The notes beneath the pieces were generated by a model, which had not been told where the DNA came from, did no database searches, and saw only the letters and a list, made by a program, of their open reading frames with translations. A stretch of 64,000 nucleotides of DNA from Clavibacter michiganensis (lineage in GTDB: Bacteria > Actinomycetota > Actinomycetes > Actinomycetales > Microbacteriaceae), in contig NZ_CP080437.1 in NCBI RefSeq assembly GCF_021216655.1, positions 1,488,001 through 1,552,000 of the forward strand, in the 5' to 3' direction. Numbering within the stretch: the first letter of the stretch is position 1; the number at the start of each line of letters is the position of its first letter. Of this stretch, positions 24,424-36,963 are shown piece after piece. A program made the position numbers and the translations under genes.

Positions 24424-25053
24424 ATGCCGTTGGACTTCACCGCGATCGACTTCGAGACCGCCAACAACTCGTCGGCGAGCGCGTGCTCGGTGGGTCTCGT
24501 GAAGGTCCGCGACGGCGTCGTGGTCGAGACCGCGTCCTGGCTCATCCGGCCGCCCGCGGGGCACGACACCTTCTCGGTCTGGAACACGCGGATCCACGGC
24601 ATCGTGGAAGGCGACGTGGCCGCCGCCGACGGCTGGGCCGACCAGCTACCCCGCCTCATGGCGTTCGCGGGCGACGACCACCTCGTCGCCCACAACGCGC
24701 GCTTCGACATGGGCGTGATCCAGGGCGCGTGCAAGGCGACCGCGCTCATCCCGCCGCCGTACTCCTACCTCTGCAGCCTCCAGGTCGCGCGCCGCACGTA
24801 CACGCTCGACTCGTACCGGCTGCCGGTCGCCGCGCGGGCCGCGGGCTTCGAGGACTTCTCGCACCACGAGGCGCTGGCGGACGCGCGGGCGTGCGCCGCG
24901 ATCGTCGTGCACGCGGCAGGCCGGCACGGCGCCGCGTCGATCGCAGGGCTGGCGGAGGCGGCGGGCGTGGGCCTCGGCCGCATCGGCGCGCCGCGCACGC
25001 AGACAGTCACGCAGGCCTCGGCCGCCGCGACGCCGCCCATCGACTGGGCCTGA
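24424..25053 (+). CDS. DEDDh 3'-5' exonuclease (DNA polymerase III epsilon-like)
   Basis: A 209-residue exonuclease. LDFTAIDFETANNSSASAC holds the first acidic pair (D-x-E), DHLVAHNARFDMGVI the second, and FSHHEALADARACAAIV the H-x5-D motif III. These define the DEDDh class that trims or proofreads nucleic acids. It is a stand-alone domain, so it could be a DNA repair or RNA-degrading exonuclease rather than the replicative subunit. The C-terminal 35 residues are low complexity. It begins divergently from ychF with 99 nt between starts and is followed by rmuC. Confidence 0.92.
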   Translation: MPLDFTAIDFETANNSSASACSVGLVKVRDGVVVETASWLIRPPAGHDTFSVWNTRIHGIVEGDVAAADGWADQLPRLMAFAGDDHLVAHNARFDMGVIQGACKATALIPPPYSYLCSLQVARRTYTLDSYRLPVAARAAGFEDFSHHEALADARACAAIVVHAAGRHGAASIAGLAEAAGVGLGRIGAPRTQTVTQASAAATPPIDWA

Positions 25054-25119
25054 TCCGCCGCTCGGCCACCCGCCGACCCACGTCCCGGCCGTGTCGGGGG
25101 CCGCTGGCACACTGCACGC

Positions 25120-26499
<1,380 letters not shown>

Positions 26500-26604
26500 A
26501 GTGGCGAGCACGCGGGGCCCGGCCGCACGACTCGATCCGCCGGCCGATCAGGATCCCGCGACAGCCGCACGGCGTCGCCGTGGATCCGCCGAAGGAGATG
26601 CACC

Positions 26605-27630
26605 ATGCCCGTAGCAACCCCCGAGCAGTACGCCGAGATGCTGGATCGCGCCAAGTCCGGCGGATTCGCCTACCCGGCCGTCAACGTCTCCTCGTCGCAG
26701 ACCATCAACGCGGTCCTCCAGGGGCTCACCGACGCCGGATCCGACGGCATCATCCAGGTCACCACGGGCGGCGCCGACTACTTCTCCGGCCACACCGTGA
26801 AGAACCGCGCGGCCGGTGCCCTCGCCTTCGCGCGCTTCGCCACCGAGGTCGCCAAGAACTACCCCATCACGGTCGCGCTGCACACCGACCACTGCCCGAA
26901 GGACGCCCTCGACGGCTTCGTCATCCCCATGATCGAGGCCAGCGAGGAGGAGGTCCGCGCGGGCCGCAACCCCATCTTCCAGTCGCACATGTGGGACGGA
27001 TCCGCCATCCCGCTGAACGAGAACCTCGAAATCGCGACGGACCTGCTCCCCCGCATGAAGGCCATCAACGCGATCCTCGAGGTCGAGATCGGGGTCGTGG
27101 GCGGCGAGGAGGACGGCGTCAGCCACGACACCGGCTCGCACCTCTACACGACCCTGGAAGACGCCATCTCCACGGTCGAGGCCCTCGGCCTCGGTGACAA
27201 GGGCCGCTACATGGCCGCCCTCACCTTCGGCAACGTGCACGGCGTGTACAAGCCCGGCGGCGTGCAGCTGCGCCCGTCGCTGCTCAAGGAGATCCAGGAC
27301 GGCATCCAGTCGAAGTACGGCACGGGCGAGAAGCCGTTCGACCTCGTCTTCCACGGCGGATCCGGCTCCTCCGACGACGAGATCGCCGAGGCCGTGCGCA
27401 ACGGCGTCGTGAAGATGAACATCGACACCGACACGCAGTACGCCTTCAGCCGCTCCATCGCCGACTCGGTGCTCCGGAACTACGACGGGTTCCTCAAGGT
27501 CGACGGCGAGGTCGGGGACAAGAAGACGTACGACCCCCGCGCCTGGGGCAAGACGGCGGAGTCGGCCATGGCCGCCCGCGTCGTCGAGGCCACGCGCCAG
27601 CTCGGCTCTCACGGCAAGTCGCAGAGCTAG
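26605..27630 (+). CDS. fbaA: Class II fructose-bisphosphate aldolase
   Basis: A 341-residue zinc aldolase of class IIA. Metal ligands are seen in VALHTDHCPKD, and HMWDGSAIPLNENLEI, NVHGVYKPGGVQLRP and FHGGSGSSDDEI provide the other histidines and the phosphate/Schiff-independent active site. It cleaves fructose 1,6-bisphosphate to glyceraldehyde 3-phosphate and dihydroxyacetone phosphate in glycolysis, or runs in reverse. RBS GAAGGAG is 7 nt from the start. Two start-proximal motifs (VATPEQYAEMLDRAKSGGFA) are as expected. A strong hairpin follows 30 nt after the stop. Confidence 0.97.
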   Translation: MPVATPEQYAEMLDRAKSGGFAYPAVNVSSSQTINAVLQGLTDAGSDGIIQVTTGGADYFSGHTVKNRAAGALAFARFATEVAKNYPITVALHTDHCPKDALDGFVIPMIEASEEEVRAGRNPIFQSHMWDGSAIPLNENLEIATDLLPRMKAINAILEVEIGVVGGEEDGVSHDTGSHLYTTLEDAISTVEALGLGDKGRYMAALTFGNVHGVYKPGGVQLRPSLLKEIQDGIQSKYGTGEKPFDLVFHGGSGSSDDEIAEAVRNGVVKMNIDTDTQYAFSRSIADSVLRNYDGFLKVDGEVGDKKTYDPRAWGKTAESAMAARVVEATRQLGSHGKSQS

Positions 27631-27660
27631 CCAGACGCAGCTCGACGCGCGGCACCACGA

Positions 27661-27702
27661 ACGACGGCGGGGCCGGTCCTGATGGACGGGCCCCGCCGTC
27701 GT
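27661..27702. terminator. Bidirectional hairpin between fbaA and the DUF6264-like gene
   Basis: A perfect 14-bp stem (ACGACGGCGGGGCC and its complement) with a 14-nt loop lies between convergent genes; no T run. Confidence 0.75.
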
Positions 27703-27725
27703 GCGCGCAGGAGGATGCGGGTGCG

Positions 27726-28559
27726 TCACGGCCCGCGGCTCGACATGATCTGCTGGAACGCCGGATCCTGGACGATCAGCGTCAGCACGAGCACGCTGGT
27801 GATCACGGTGGCCACGACCGCCCCGACGATCGGCACCCAGAACGCCAGGCGCTTGCGCTTCACGAGCTCGAGCGAGATCCACGCGGCCAGCACGAAGACG
27901 ACGATGTTCACGACGTTGACCGCGATGCCGATGACGGACGTCTGCGGCGTCACCTCGTATGTGCCACCGCCGAACAGCGCGTACGACTGGTTGATGGCCT
28001 GCGACGGATCCGCGTTGGCGCCGATGCTGCCGGCCACGTTCACGAGGCCCGCGGCGAGCAGGCCGACCGTGATGGCCGCGTCGAAGCGCCGCGGTGCGCG
28101 GCGCGGCTCCTGGCCGGCGAGGTAGGCGGGGCGCTCCGGGCGGGTGCCCGGGGCGGAGGCGGCGGGATCCGGCGCGGACGCGGTGCCCGGCGCACCGCGC
28201 GTGCCCCGGCGCTCGGCCGCGGCGGCCTTCTCGGCGGCGCGACGGGCGTCCGCCGCGGCCTTCTCCGCGTCGCGGCGCTCCGCCTGCTGGCGCTCGCGCG
28301 CGGCCTTGCGCTCCTCGGCCATCTGCTCGGCGAGGGACTGCGGGGCGGCCGACCTGCCGGCCTTCTTCCCACGACCGGCGGACGCCGGGGCGTCGCGCTC
28401 GGCCTGGGCGCGGCGGTACTCGGCGGCCTCCGCGACGATGCGCGCATCCGCCTCGGACAGCTCCGACGACGCGCCGGCATCCGGCGACGGCGACGCCGCG
28501 TACTCGCCGTAGCGCGGCGCGGGCCGACCGGGACGGCGCGTGCCGTCGTCGTCGCTCAC
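27726..28559 (-). CDS. Membrane protein of DUF6264-like type with long Arg/Ala/Glu-rich cytoplasmic arm
   Basis: A 277-residue protein. Residues 1-150 are charged and low complexity, with a coiled coil of the type [20 protein letters not shown] and [15 protein letters not shown]. The C-terminal third has three to four membrane helices ([57 protein letters not shown]). The layout fits the DUF6264 family of Microbacteriaceae, of unknown role. It starts with a GTG that overlaps the ispH stop (GTGA), so it is translated with the isoprenoid gene. Confidence 0.7.
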   Translation of the reverse strand: MSDDDGTRRPGRPAPRYGEYAASPSPDAGASSELSEADARIVAEAAEYRRAQAERDAPASAGRGKKAGRSAAPQSLAEQMAEERKAARERQQAERRDAEKAAADARRAAEKAAAAERRGTRGAPGTASAPDPAASAPGTRPERPAYLAGQEPRRAPRRFDAAITVGLLAAGLVNVAGSIGANADPSQAINQSYALFGGGTYEVTPQTSVIGIAVNVVNIVVFVLAAWISLELVKRKRLAFWVPIVGAVVATVITSVLVLTLIVQDPAFQQIMSSRGP

Positions 28560-29647
28560 GCGCGGGTGCGCCCGCCGATGGCGCGGGAGTCCGTGTTGCC
28601 GGACTGGTCCTTGCGCAGCTCCTTGGGGAGCGAGAACACGAGGTCCTCCTCGGCCGTGACGACCGCGGTGACGTCGCCGTAGCCGGCGTCGGCCAGGTCG
28701 TCGAGCAGCTCCTGCACGAGGACCTCGGGCACGGACGCGCCGCTCGTGACACCGACCGTCTGCACGCCGTCGAGCCACTCCTGCTTGACCTCGGACGCGT
28801 AGTCGACCCGGTAGGACGCCTTGGCGCCGTACTCGAGCGCGACCTCGACGAGGCGCACGGAGTTCGAGCTGTTCGCGGATCCGATGACGATCACGAGGTC
28901 GGCGTCGACCGCGACCTTCTTGATGGCGACCTGGCGGTTCTGCGTGGCGTAGCAGATGTCGTCGCTCGGCGGGTCCTGCAGGTTGGGGAAGCGGGCGCGG
29001 AGGCGGCGGACCGTCTCCATCGTCTCGTCGACCGAGAGCGTGGTCTGCGACAGCCAGACGAGGTTGTCGGGGTCCTTGACCTCGATGACGTCGGCGTGCT
29101 CCGGGGAGTTGACGACGATGGTCTGCTCGGGTGCCTCGCCCGCGGTGCCCTCGACCTCCTCGTGGCCCTCGTGGCCGATGAGGAGGATCTGCATGTCGGC
29201 CTTGGCGAAGCGCACGGCCTCGCGGTGCACCTTGGTGACGAGGGGGCAGGTGGCGTCGATGGCCTGGAGGCCGCGGTCGGCCGCGCCCTGCACGACGGCA
29301 GGCGAGACGCCGTGCGCGCTGAAGACGACGTGGGCGCCCTCGGGGACCTCGTCGACCTCCTCCACGAACACCGCGCCCATGCGCTCGAGCGTCGAGACGA
29401 CGTGCACGTTGTGGACGATCTGCTTCCGCACGTAGACGGGGGCGCCGTAGCGCTCGAGCGCCTTCTCGACGGCCACGACCGCGCGGTCGACGCCGGCGCA
29501 GTAGCCGCGGGGAGCGGCGAGCAGGACCTTCTTGGGTCCTGCCACCGGGTTATCCTTGAGCCTGTTGCGGACGCCGGGCATCCGCGGCATCGACAGGCTG
29601 ACGACGGGTGCTCCCACGAGTCGCTGGTCAGTGGTCGCTGTAGTCAC
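28556..29647 (-). CDS. ispH: 4-hydroxy-3-methylbut-2-enyl diphosphate reductase
   Basis: A 363-residue IspH (LytB), the last enzyme of the MEP isoprenoid pathway, making isopentenyl and dimethylallyl diphosphate. The three iron-sulfur cysteines are in [31 protein letters not shown] and [13 protein letters not shown]; the substrate-binding [14 protein letters not shown] and FSAHGVSP are also present. Length is about 50 residues above the shortest homologues because of N- and C-terminal extensions. The GTG at 29645-29647 was chosen because TAGACT sits 7 nt upstream and no other start has a signal. Its product would feed undecaprenyl and carotenoid synthesis (uppS lies 7 kb away). Confidence 0.96.
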   Translation of the reverse strand: MTTATTDQRLVGAPVVSLSMPRMPGVRNRLKDNPVAGPKKVLLAAPRGYCAGVDRAVVAVEKALERYGAPVYVRKQIVHNVHVVSTLERMGAVFVEEVDEVPEGAHVVFSAHGVSPAVVQGAADRGLQAIDATCPLVTKVHREAVRFAKADMQILLIGHEGHEEVEGTAGEAPEQTIVVNSPEHADVIEVKDPDNLVWLSQTTLSVDETMETVRRLRARFPNLQDPPSDDICYATQNRQVAIKKVAVDADLVIVIGSANSSNSVRLVEVALEYGAKASYRVDYASEVKQEWLDGVQTVGVTSGASVPEVLVQELLDDLADAGYGDVTAVVTAEEDLVFSLPKELRKDQSGNTDSRAIGGRTRA

Positions 29648-29654
29648 AGTCCCG

Positions 29655-29660
29655 AGTCTA
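29655..29660 (-). promoter_or_regulatory. Near-start -10 box (TAGACT) of ispH
   Basis: TAGACT on the minus strand, 7 nt before the GTG at 29647. Confidence 0.5.
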
Positions 29661-29692
29661 AGCGCCCGTGCTGGGCGACGAGTGGGGGAGCC

Positions 29693-31009
29693 ATGAGCGA
29701 GACGCGCAGCGTGTCCATGCCCGCGGCGGATGCCCCGACGGTCGACGCGCCGTGGCCCGTCTCGGTGCTGTCCGGGAAGATCAAGGGCTGGATCGACCGG
29801 CTCGGCACCGCATGGGTCGAGGGCGAGATCACCCAGTGGGGCGGATCCGGCGGCAACGTCTACGGGAAGCTCAAGGACCTCGACGTCGACGCCACCATCA
29901 GCTTCACCGTGTGGTCGTCGGTGCGGGCGAAGATCCCCGCCGACCTCGGCCAGGGCGCCCGCGTGGTCGCGCTCGTGAAGCCGAACTACTGGGTCAAGGG
30001 CGGCACGCTCACGATGCAGGTGCTCGAGATGCGCCACGTCGGCCTCGGCGACCTGCTCGAGCGGCTGGAGCGCCTGCGCCAGACGCTCCGCGCCGAGGGC
30101 CTCTTCGACGCCGACCGCAAGCGCCGCCTGCCGTTCCTCCCGGGCTGCATCGGCCTCATCACCGGCAAGGACTCGGACGCCGAGAAGGACGTGCTCCGGA
30201 ACGCCCAGCTGCGCTGGCCGAGCGTCAGGTTCCGCGTCGTGCACACGGCGGTGCAGGGCGACCGGGCCGCCGGCGAGGTCACGCGCGCCATCGGGGTGCT
30301 CGACGAGGATCCCGAGGTCGACGTCATCGTCATCGCGCGCGGCGGCGGCGACTTCCAGAACCTGCTCGTCTTCAGCGACGAGGAGCTCGTGCGCACGGCG
30401 GCCGCGTGCCGCACGCCGCTCGTCAGCGCCATCGGGCACGAGGCCGACCGGCCGCTGCTCGACGACGTGGCCGACCTCCGCGCCTCCACCCCCACCGACG
30501 CCGCCAAGCGCGTCGTCCCGGACGTCTCCGAGGAGCTGTCGCGCGTGCAGCAGGCGCGAGCCCGAATCGGCATGCGCCTCACCTCGCAGGTGCGCGGCGA
30601 GATCGACCGCATCGAGCAGCTGCGGTCGCGGCCCGTCCTCGCGAGCACCGCGTGGATCGTCGACTCCCGCGCCGAGGAGCTCGGCCGCTACATCGCGCGC
30701 TCCGCGGAGCTCGCCGGCCGCGTCGTCGAGCGCGGGATGCAGCAGACGAGCGAGCTCTCCCGCCAGCTGCGCACGCTCTCGCCGCAGCACGTGCTCGACC
30801 GCGGCTACGCCATCGTGCAGACGGCCGACGGATCCGCCCTCCGCGCCCCCGAGGACGCGCCCGACGGCACCGGACTCGTGCTGCGGCTCGCCGCGGGCGC
30901 GCTCGGCGCCACCTCCACCGGCCCCACCGACGACATCCCGTCGTCGGCCGCGCGGCTGCCCTCCTCCCCCGCCCCGGACGCCCGGCCGGCGTCCGGCGCC
31001 GAAAGCTAG
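29693..31009 (+). CDS. xseA: Exodeoxyribonuclease VII large subunit
   Basis: A 438-residue XseA. After an N-terminal OB-fold ([29 protein letters not shown] and residues to about 110) comes the catalytic core with [41 protein letters not shown] and [23 protein letters not shown], then a coiled coil (about 280-370) and [15 protein letters not shown]. With XseB it degrades single-stranded DNA from both ends. ATG 29693 has GGGGGAG 3-9 nt upstream. The gene is divergent from ispH by 45 nt and leads an operon xseA-xseB-DUF4245-carbonic anhydrase. Confidence 0.95.
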   Translation: MSETRSVSMPAADAPTVDAPWPVSVLSGKIKGWIDRLGTAWVEGEITQWGGSGGNVYGKLKDLDVDATISFTVWSSVRAKIPADLGQGARVVALVKPNYWVKGGTLTMQVLEMRHVGLGDLLERLERLRQTLRAEGLFDADRKRRLPFLPGCIGLITGKDSDAEKDVLRNAQLRWPSVRFRVVHTAVQGDRAAGEVTRAIGVLDEDPEVDVIVIARGGGDFQNLLVFSDEELVRTAAACRTPLVSAIGHEADRPLLDDVADLRASTPTDAAKRVVPDVSEELSRVQQARARIGMRLTSQVRGEIDRIEQLRSRPVLASTAWIVDSRAEELGRYIARSAELAGRVVERGMQQTSELSRQLRTLSPQHVLDRGYAIVQTADGSALRAPEDAPDGTGLVLRLAAGALGATSTGPTDDIPSSAARLPSSPAPDARPASGAES

Positions 31010-31012
31010 GAT
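31007..31012 (+). promoter_or_regulatory. Near-start -10 box (TAGGAT) of xseB
   Basis: TAGGAT overlaps the xseA stop TAG and ends 7 nt before ATG 31020, giving a possible internal promoter for the distal genes. Confidence 0.4.
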
Positions 31013-31019
31013 CACCCCC

Positions 31020-31262
31020 ATGCCCACCAGCCCCGCCGACACCGGCGCACGCCTGCCCGACGTCTCCGAGCTCAGCTACGAGGAGGCGCGCGACGCCCTG
31101 GTGCGCGTCGTCAACGACCTCGAGCAGGGCACGTCCACGCTCGAGGAGTCGATCGCCCTGTGGGAGCGTGGCGAGGCCCTCGCGGCCCGCTGCGAGGAGT
31201 GGCTGCTCGGCGCCAAGGCGCGGCTCGACGCCGCCCGCACCACCGCGTCCGACGCCGGCTGA
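31020..31262 (+). CDS. xseB: Exodeoxyribonuclease VII small subunit
   Basis: An 80-residue Xse[40 protein letters not shown] is the defining block (Y-E-x-A ... L-E-x-x-T-L-E-E-S-I-x-L-Y/W-E-x-G). It wraps the coiled-coil tail of XseA to form exonuclease VII. It follows xseA by 10 nt and precedes the DUF4245 gene by 2 nt. Confidence 0.95.
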   Translation: MPTSPADTGARLPDVSELSYEEARDALVRVVNDLEQGTSTLEESIALWERGEALAARCEEWLLGAKARLDAARTTASDAG

Positions 31263-31264
31263 CC

Positions 31265-31972
31265 GTGGCGAAGGACCGCACCCCGAACGTCGTCGCCGAG
31301 CTCGGCCGACCGGAGACGCCCGAGGAGACCGCCGCCCGCAAGGCCGCCGACTCCCGACGCCACCGCGCCAAGCAGACGTTCCGCAACCTGCTCTACTCGC
31401 TGATCGTCACGGTCGCGACCGTCGCCGTGATCGTCGCGCTGGTCCCCCGCTCGAACACCACGATCCTCCCCGACGTCGACTACGGCGCCGCGGCCGCCGA
31501 GGCCCAGGGCGGGTTCCCGCAGACGCTCGTGGTGCCCGACCTGCCGACCGCGTGGAAGAGCAACGACGCGGAGATCCGCCCGGCCGGCCGCGACGGCGTG
31601 GCCGTCTGGTACATCGGCCTCATCACGCCGAGCAACCGCTACATCGGCATCTCGCAGGGCATCGACGCGAACCCCACCTGGCTCGACGAGACGCTGCAGT
31701 CGGCCCCCGAGGTGAGCTCCGAGGAGATCGGCGGCCTCGAGTGGACCCTGTACGACAACTCGCAGGCGGACGACCCGGGCAACGTCGTCCTGGCGGCGAG
31801 CGCCGTCGACGGCGACAGCACGTACGCGATCTACGGCACGGCCGACGCGAACGAGCTCCGCACCGCCATTGACGCGGTCGCCGCCGCGCGCACCGCACCG
31901 GCGGGCACGACCCCGTCGCCCGCCGACGGCACGAACAGCACCACCGCACCGGAAGAGGGGATCGAGGGATGA
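31265..31972 (+). CDS. DUF4245 domain membrane-anchored protein
   Basis: A 235-residue protein beginning at GTG (VAKDRTPNVVAELGRPETPEET). The basic N terminus (RRHRAKQTFRNLL) leads to one membrane helix (about 44-65, YSLIVTVATVAVIVALVP), then an extracellular domain with TAWKSNDAEIRPAGRDGVAVWYIG and LEWTLYDNS, the DUF4245 signature. Its role is unknown but it commonly sits between xseB and carbonic anhydrase or fumarase genes in actinobacteria. Its C-terminal tail is Thr/Pro rich. It overlaps the next gene by 4 nt. Confidence 0.88.
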   Translation: MAKDRTPNVVAELGRPETPEETAARKAADSRRHRAKQTFRNLLYSLIVTVATVAVIVALVPRSNTTILPDVDYGAAAAEAQGGFPQTLVVPDLPTAWKSNDAEIRPAGRDGVAVWYIGLITPSNRYIGISQGIDANPTWLDETLQSAPEVSSEEIGGLEWTLYDNSQADDPGNVVLAASAVDGDSTYAIYGTADANELRTAIDAVAAARTAPAGTTPSPADGTNSTTAPEEGIEG

Positions 31973-32631
31973 CGGACAAGGTCGAGGCCACGCAGGACGA
32001 CGCCGTGCAGGCGCCCGCCGCAGTCTGGGCGGAGATGGTGGAGGGCAACGCGCGCTTCGTCGCCGGCACCCCCGAGCACCCGCGCCAGGACGTGGAGCGC
32101 CGCGCCGCTCTCGCCCACGTGCAGCGCCCGGTCGCCGCGCTGTTCGGCTGCAGCGACTCGCGCCTCGCGGCCGAGATCATCTTCGACAAGGGCCTCGGCG
32201 ACCTCTTCGTGATCCGCAATGCCGGCCAGATCATCTCCGACTCCGTGCTCGGCAGCCTCGAGTACGCGGTCGCCGTGCTGGGCGTGCCGCTCATCGTGGT
32301 GCTCGGGCACGACGAGTGCGGTGCCGTGCGCGCCGCGATCGAGAGCGCCGCGCCCGGAGCCGAGGCTCTGCCGCCGCACATCGCGAACCTCATCGCGCCC
32401 ATCGCGCCCGCCGTCCACCGCGTCGCGGGCGACCACGTCGTGCCCAGCGAGGTCGACGCCGGCGAGGTCGGCCGCCAGCACCTGCGCGGCACCGTGACCC
32501 GCATGCTGGAGGCCTCCGAGATGATCTCCGACCGGGTGGCGGCCGGTAGCCTGGCCATCGTCGGCGCCAACTACAAGCTCCTCGAGGGCACCGCGGTGCC
32601 CGACGTCATCGTGGGCGACATCCCTCGCTAG
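31969..32631 (+). CDS. Beta-class carbonic anhydrase
   Basis: A 220-residue cytoplasmic beta-carbonic anhydrase. Zinc ligands are the Cys in LFGCSDSRLAAEIIFD, where D-x-R forms the catalytic dyad, and the His/Cys pair in VLGHDECGAVRAA. RNAGQIISDSVLGSLEYAV is the expected surrounding block. It interconverts CO2 and bicarbonate and supports carboxylations. The ATG overlaps the DUF4245 stop (ATGA), marking translational coupling. Confidence 0.95.
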   Translation: MTDKVEATQDDAVQAPAAVWAEMVEGNARFVAGTPEHPRQDVERRAALAHVQRPVAALFGCSDSRLAAEIIFDKGLGDLFVIRNAGQIISDSVLGSLEYAVAVLGVPLIVVLGHDECGAVRAAIESAAPGAEALPPHIANLIAPIAPAVHRVAGDHVVPSEVDAGEVGRQHLRGTVTRMLEASEMISDRVAAGSLAIVGANYKLLEGTAVPDVIVGDIPR

Positions 32632-32712
32632 AGGGCCTGTCCGCGCCGACCCCCAGACCCCCGCGGCCCACGGGCCCGGGTGCATCACCCGTTCCCGAAG
32701 GAGAGAAGCAGC

Positions 32713-34137
<1,425 letters not shown>

Positions 34138-34168
34138 GCCGCGGATCCCGGATCCCGAGGGCCGACGC

Positions 34169-34438
34169 ATGACCGCCGACCCGGCGGCCGCACGCGACCC
34201 GCTCGCGGCAGTCGACGCCGCCATCGCGGCGCACCCGCTCTCCTCTGAGCGGGTGACGCGGGCCAACGCGATCATCGAGGCGTCCGACGGCGATGACAAG
34301 GCAGGCGTCGAGGCGCGGCTGGCCGAGGAGCGCCTCCCCGATCTCGCGGAGCTCGGCAGGATCCAGGTCCGCCACTCGGTCAGCTGGTGGCGGCTCCACC
34401 GCCGCCGTCGGAGGATCCTCGCCCGGCTCGACCGCTAG
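34169..34438 (+). CDS. Hypothetical 89-residue basic protein
   Basis: A small soluble protein starting MTADPAAARDPLAAVDAAIA with GAGGG upstream. It is helical, acidic in the middle (EASDGDDKAGVEARLAEERL) and ends VRHSVSWWRLHRRRRRILARLDR, a Trp/Arg-rich tail that could bind membrane surface or nucleic acid. I do not recognise it. It lies 31 nt after fumC and just before a strong hairpin, so it is probably co-transcribed with fumC. Confidence 0.6.
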   Translation: MTADPAAARDPLAAVDAAIAAHPLSSERVTRANAIIEASDGDDKAGVEARLAEERLPDLAELGRIQVRHSVSWWRLHRRRRRILARLDR

Positions 34439-34457
34439 CCGCACCGCACGGACGCCC

Positions 34458-34491
34458 ACGGGCGCCGGTCCCCGCGGGGACCGGCGCCCGT
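34458..34491. terminator. Bidirectional hairpin between the fumC operon and phoH
   Basis: A perfect 16-bp stem (ACGGGCGCCGGTCCCC and its complement) with a 2-nt apex, between convergent genes, no T run. Confidence 0.78.
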
Positions 34492-34513
34492 CGTCATGCG
34501 CGGGGCAGGTGGA

Positions 34514-35923
34514 TCACACGGGGTCGCCGTCGAGCAGCCCCGTGACGAGCGCCGCGATCGCGCTGCGCTCCGAGCGGGTGAGCGTGATGTGCCCGAACAG
34601 CTCGTGGCCCTTGAGCGTCTCGATGACGCTCGCGACGCCGTCGTGCCGGCCGACGCGGAGGTTGTCGCGCTGCGCCACGTCGTGCGTGAGCACCACGCGC
34701 GAGTTCTGGCCGATGCGGCTGAGCACCGTGAGCAGCACGTTCCGCTCGAGCGACTGCGCCTCGTCGACGATGACGAACGCGTCGTGCAGCGACCGCCCGC
34801 GGATGTGCGTGAGCGGCAGCACCTCGAGGATCCCGCGCTCCACCACCTCGTCCATGACGTTCTGCGAGACGACCGACCCGAGGGTGTCGAACACGGCCTG
34901 CGCCCACGGGTTCATCTTCTCGGCGGCGTCGCCCGGCAGGTAGCCGAGCTCCTGGCCGCCCACCGCGTACAGGGGCCGGAACACCATGATCTTGCGGTGC
35001 TGCTGCTTCTCCAGCACGGCCTCGAGCGCGGCGCAGAGGGCGAGCGCCGACTTGCCCGTGCCGGCGCTGCCGCCGAGGGACACGATGCCCACCTCGCGGT
35101 CGAGGAGCAGGTCGATCGCGAGGCGCTGCTCCGCGGAGCGCCCCTTGAGGCCGAAGACCTCGCGGTCGCCGCGCACCAGGTTCACGGTGCCGCGGCGGAC
35201 GACGCGCCCGAGGGCGGATCCCCGGTCGGAGTGCAGCACGACGCCCGTGTTCACGGGCAGGTCCTGCACGACGCGCGTCTGGAGCGACTCGCCGTCGTAG
35301 AGGTCGGCCATCTGCTCGCTGGAGAGGGTGACGTCGGCCATGCCCGTCCAGCCGCTGTCCACGGCGAGCTCGGCGCGGTACTCCTCCGCCTGCAGCCCGA
35401 TGGAGGCGGCCTTCACGCGGAGCGGCATGTCCTTCGAGACGACCGTGACCGCGAGGCCCTCGGTCGACAGGTTCAGCGCGACCGCGAGGATCCGGGAGTC
35501 GTTGTCGCCGAGCTGCAGGCCGTTCGGGAGCGCGGACATGCTCGAGTGGTTGAGCTCCACCCGCAGCGTGCCGCCGGACTCGCCCACCTCGATGGGGAAG
35601 TCGAGCCGCTCGTGCTCCTCGCGGAGCTGGTCGAGGAGGCGCAGGGCCTGCCGCGCGAAGTAGCCGATCTCCGGGTCGTTCCGCTTCGACTCGAGCTCGG
35701 TGATCACGATGACCGGGATCACCACCGCGTGCTCGGCGAAGCGGAAGAGCGCCCGCGGGTCGGACAGGAGGACGGAGGTGTCGAGCACGTACGTGCGCTC
35801 GGCCTGCGGCGTCCCCTCCTGCCTGCTCGCGCGTCGTGCGGTGCTGCTCTGGCTGTCCATCGGGGCCACGGGCCACTCCATCCCCGAGCGGTCGCGCTCG
35901 GATCCTGACGGCGATCGGGCCAC
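34514..35923 (-). CDS. PhoH-family ATPase with N-terminal PIN domain
   Basis: A protein of up to 469 residues. Residues about 44-185 form a PIN ribonuclease domain: [19 protein letters not shown] with the first acidic residue, [17 protein letters not shown], and [12 protein letters not shown] with later [11 protein letters not shown]. The PhoH ATPase follows, with Walker A GSAGTGKS at 285-292, [17 protein letters not shown] and Walker [15 protein letters not shown]. This PIN-PhoH fusion (PhoH2) acts as an RNA helicase-ribonuclease. The start is uncertain: GTG at 35923 gives the longest form; ATGs at 35881 and 35860 ([10 protein letters not shown]) would also keep the full PIN domain. Confidence 0.93.
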   Translation of the reverse strand: MARSPSGSERDRSGMEWPVAPMDSQSSTARRASRQEGTPQAERTYVLDTSVLLSDPRALFRFAEHAVVIPVIVITELESKRNDPEIGYFARQALRLLDQLREEHERLDFPIEVGESGGTLRVELNHSSMSALPNGLQLGDNDSRILAVALNLSTEGLAVTVVSKDMPLRVKAASIGLQAEEYRAELAVDSGWTGMADVTLSSEQMADLYDGESLQTRVVQDLPVNTGVVLHSDRGSALGRVVRRGTVNLVRGDREVFGLKGRSAEQRLAIDLLLDREVGIVSLGGSAGTGKSALALCAALEAVLEKQQHRKIMVFRPLYAVGGQELGYLPGDAAEKMNPWAQAVFDTLGSVVSQNVMDEVVERGILEVLPLTHIRGRSLHDAFVIVDEAQSLERNVLLTVLSRIGQNSRVVLTHDVAQRDNLRVGRHDGVASVIETLKGHELFGHITLTRSERSAIAALVTGLLDGDPV

Positions 35924-36096
35924 GGTGGCGAGAAGAGATCCTGCGGCCCTCTCGATCGGGCGCCATGCCCGATGAGTGCGAACCTACGTCGCGCACCGCC
36001 GACATGACCAGAGCGACGCGGGTCCGGATGTGTCGTGGACATTAACTCTTGCCCGGCGCGGCGGATCGAGCGCGTCGGCGGCCCGGATCGAGCGCC

Positions 36097-36882
36097 TCAG
36101 GAGCCGAAGCGCCGCTGCCGGGAGGAGTAGTCGCGCAGGGCCCGGAGGAAGTCGACCTCGCGGAGGTCCGGGCCCAGCGCCTCCATGAAGTAGAGCTCGC
36201 TGTGCGCCGACTGCCACAGCATGAAGTCGCTGATGCGCTGCTCGCCCGAGGTGCGGATGACGAGATCCGGATCCGGCTGCCCGCTCGTGTACAGGTGCTC
36301 GCCGATGAGGTCGGGGGTGAGGAGCGCCGCGAGGTCCTCCAGGGTGCCGCCCGCGAGGTGGTGCTGCTGCACGATGCTGCGCATGGCGTCGGCGATCTCG
36401 GTGCGCCCGCCGTAGCCGACGGCCAGGTTGATGTGGAGCCCGGCGTTGCCCTTCGAGCGCTCCTCGGAGGCGTCGAGCCGGGCGATGAGCTCGAGCGGCA
36501 GCCCCTCGTCGGAGCCGACGTGCTTGACGCGCCAGTCGCGGTGCCGGGAGAGGTCCTCCGCGAGCTCGCCGATGATGTCGATGAGCGCAGTGAGCTCGGC
36601 GCTGCCGCGGCCCGTGAGGTTGTCGGTCGAGAGCAGGTACAGCGTGGTGACCTTGATGTCGAGGTCGTCGCACCACTCGAGGAACTCGAGGAACTTGGCC
36701 GCTCCCGCGCGGTGCCCGTGCGCCGCGGACTCGAGCCCGAGCTGGCGGGCCCAGCGGCGGTTCCCGTCGAGGATCATCGCGATGTGGTGCGGCAGCGCGT
36801 TCCGGTCGAGGCCGCGGCGGATGCGCTTCTGGTACGCCCGGTAGAGCAGACCGCGCCACGGTCGGATCGGCTTCTCTCGCAC
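36097..36882 (-). CDS. uppS: Isoprenyl (undecaprenyl) diphosphate synthase
   Basis: A 261-residue cis-prenyltransferase. HHIAMILDGNRRWARQLGLE holds the catalytic D-G-N-R-R-W, GHRAGAAKFLEFLEWCDDLD and TLYLLSTDNLTGRG are conserved, and DLVIRTSGEQRISDFMLWQSAHSELYF is the C-terminal signature with the diphosphate-binding R-x-S-G-E-x-R. It extends farnesyl or related diphosphate to the lipid carrier for peptidoglycan. GTG at 36880-36882 was chosen because TAGCGT lies 7 nt upstream. The opposite strand starts trhA 81 nt away. The 173 nt between it and phoH show nothing. Confidence 0.95.
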   Translation of the reverse strand: MREKPIRPWRGLLYRAYQKRIRRGLDRNALPHHIAMILDGNRRWARQLGLESAAHGHRAGAAKFLEFLEWCDDLDIKVTTLYLLSTDNLTGRGSAELTALIDIIGELAEDLSRHRDWRVKHVGSDEGLPLELIARLDASEERSKGNAGLHINLAVGYGGRTEIADAMRSIVQQHHLAGGTLEDLAALLTPDLIGEHLYTSGQPDPDLVIRTSGEQRISDFMLWQSAHSELYFMEALGPDLREVDFLRALRDYSSRQRRFGS

Positions 36883-36889
36883 GGGGGCA

Positions 36890-36895
36890 ACGCTA
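36890..36895 (-). promoter_or_regulatory. Near-start -10 box (TAGCGT) of uppS
   Basis: TAGCGT on the minus strand, 7 nt before the GTG at 36882. Confidence 0.5.
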
Positions 36896-36951
36896 TCCCA
36901 CGCGCCCGGGAGCCGGATCGCCCTCCCGGCCGACGTCGTGGACGGCTGTCC

Positions 36952-36957
36952 TACACT
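36952..36957 (+). promoter_or_regulatory. Near-start -10 box (TACACT) of trhA
   Basis: TACACT ends 6 nt before ATG 36964. Confidence 0.5.
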
Positions 36958-36963
36958 CGCAGG

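Noticed and set aside
36049..36963. An N-terminal extension of the trhA open frame by about 305 codons
   Set aside because: It is antisense to uppS and low complexity; the true trhA start at 36964 has a near-start -10 box and the family's N-terminal arm.
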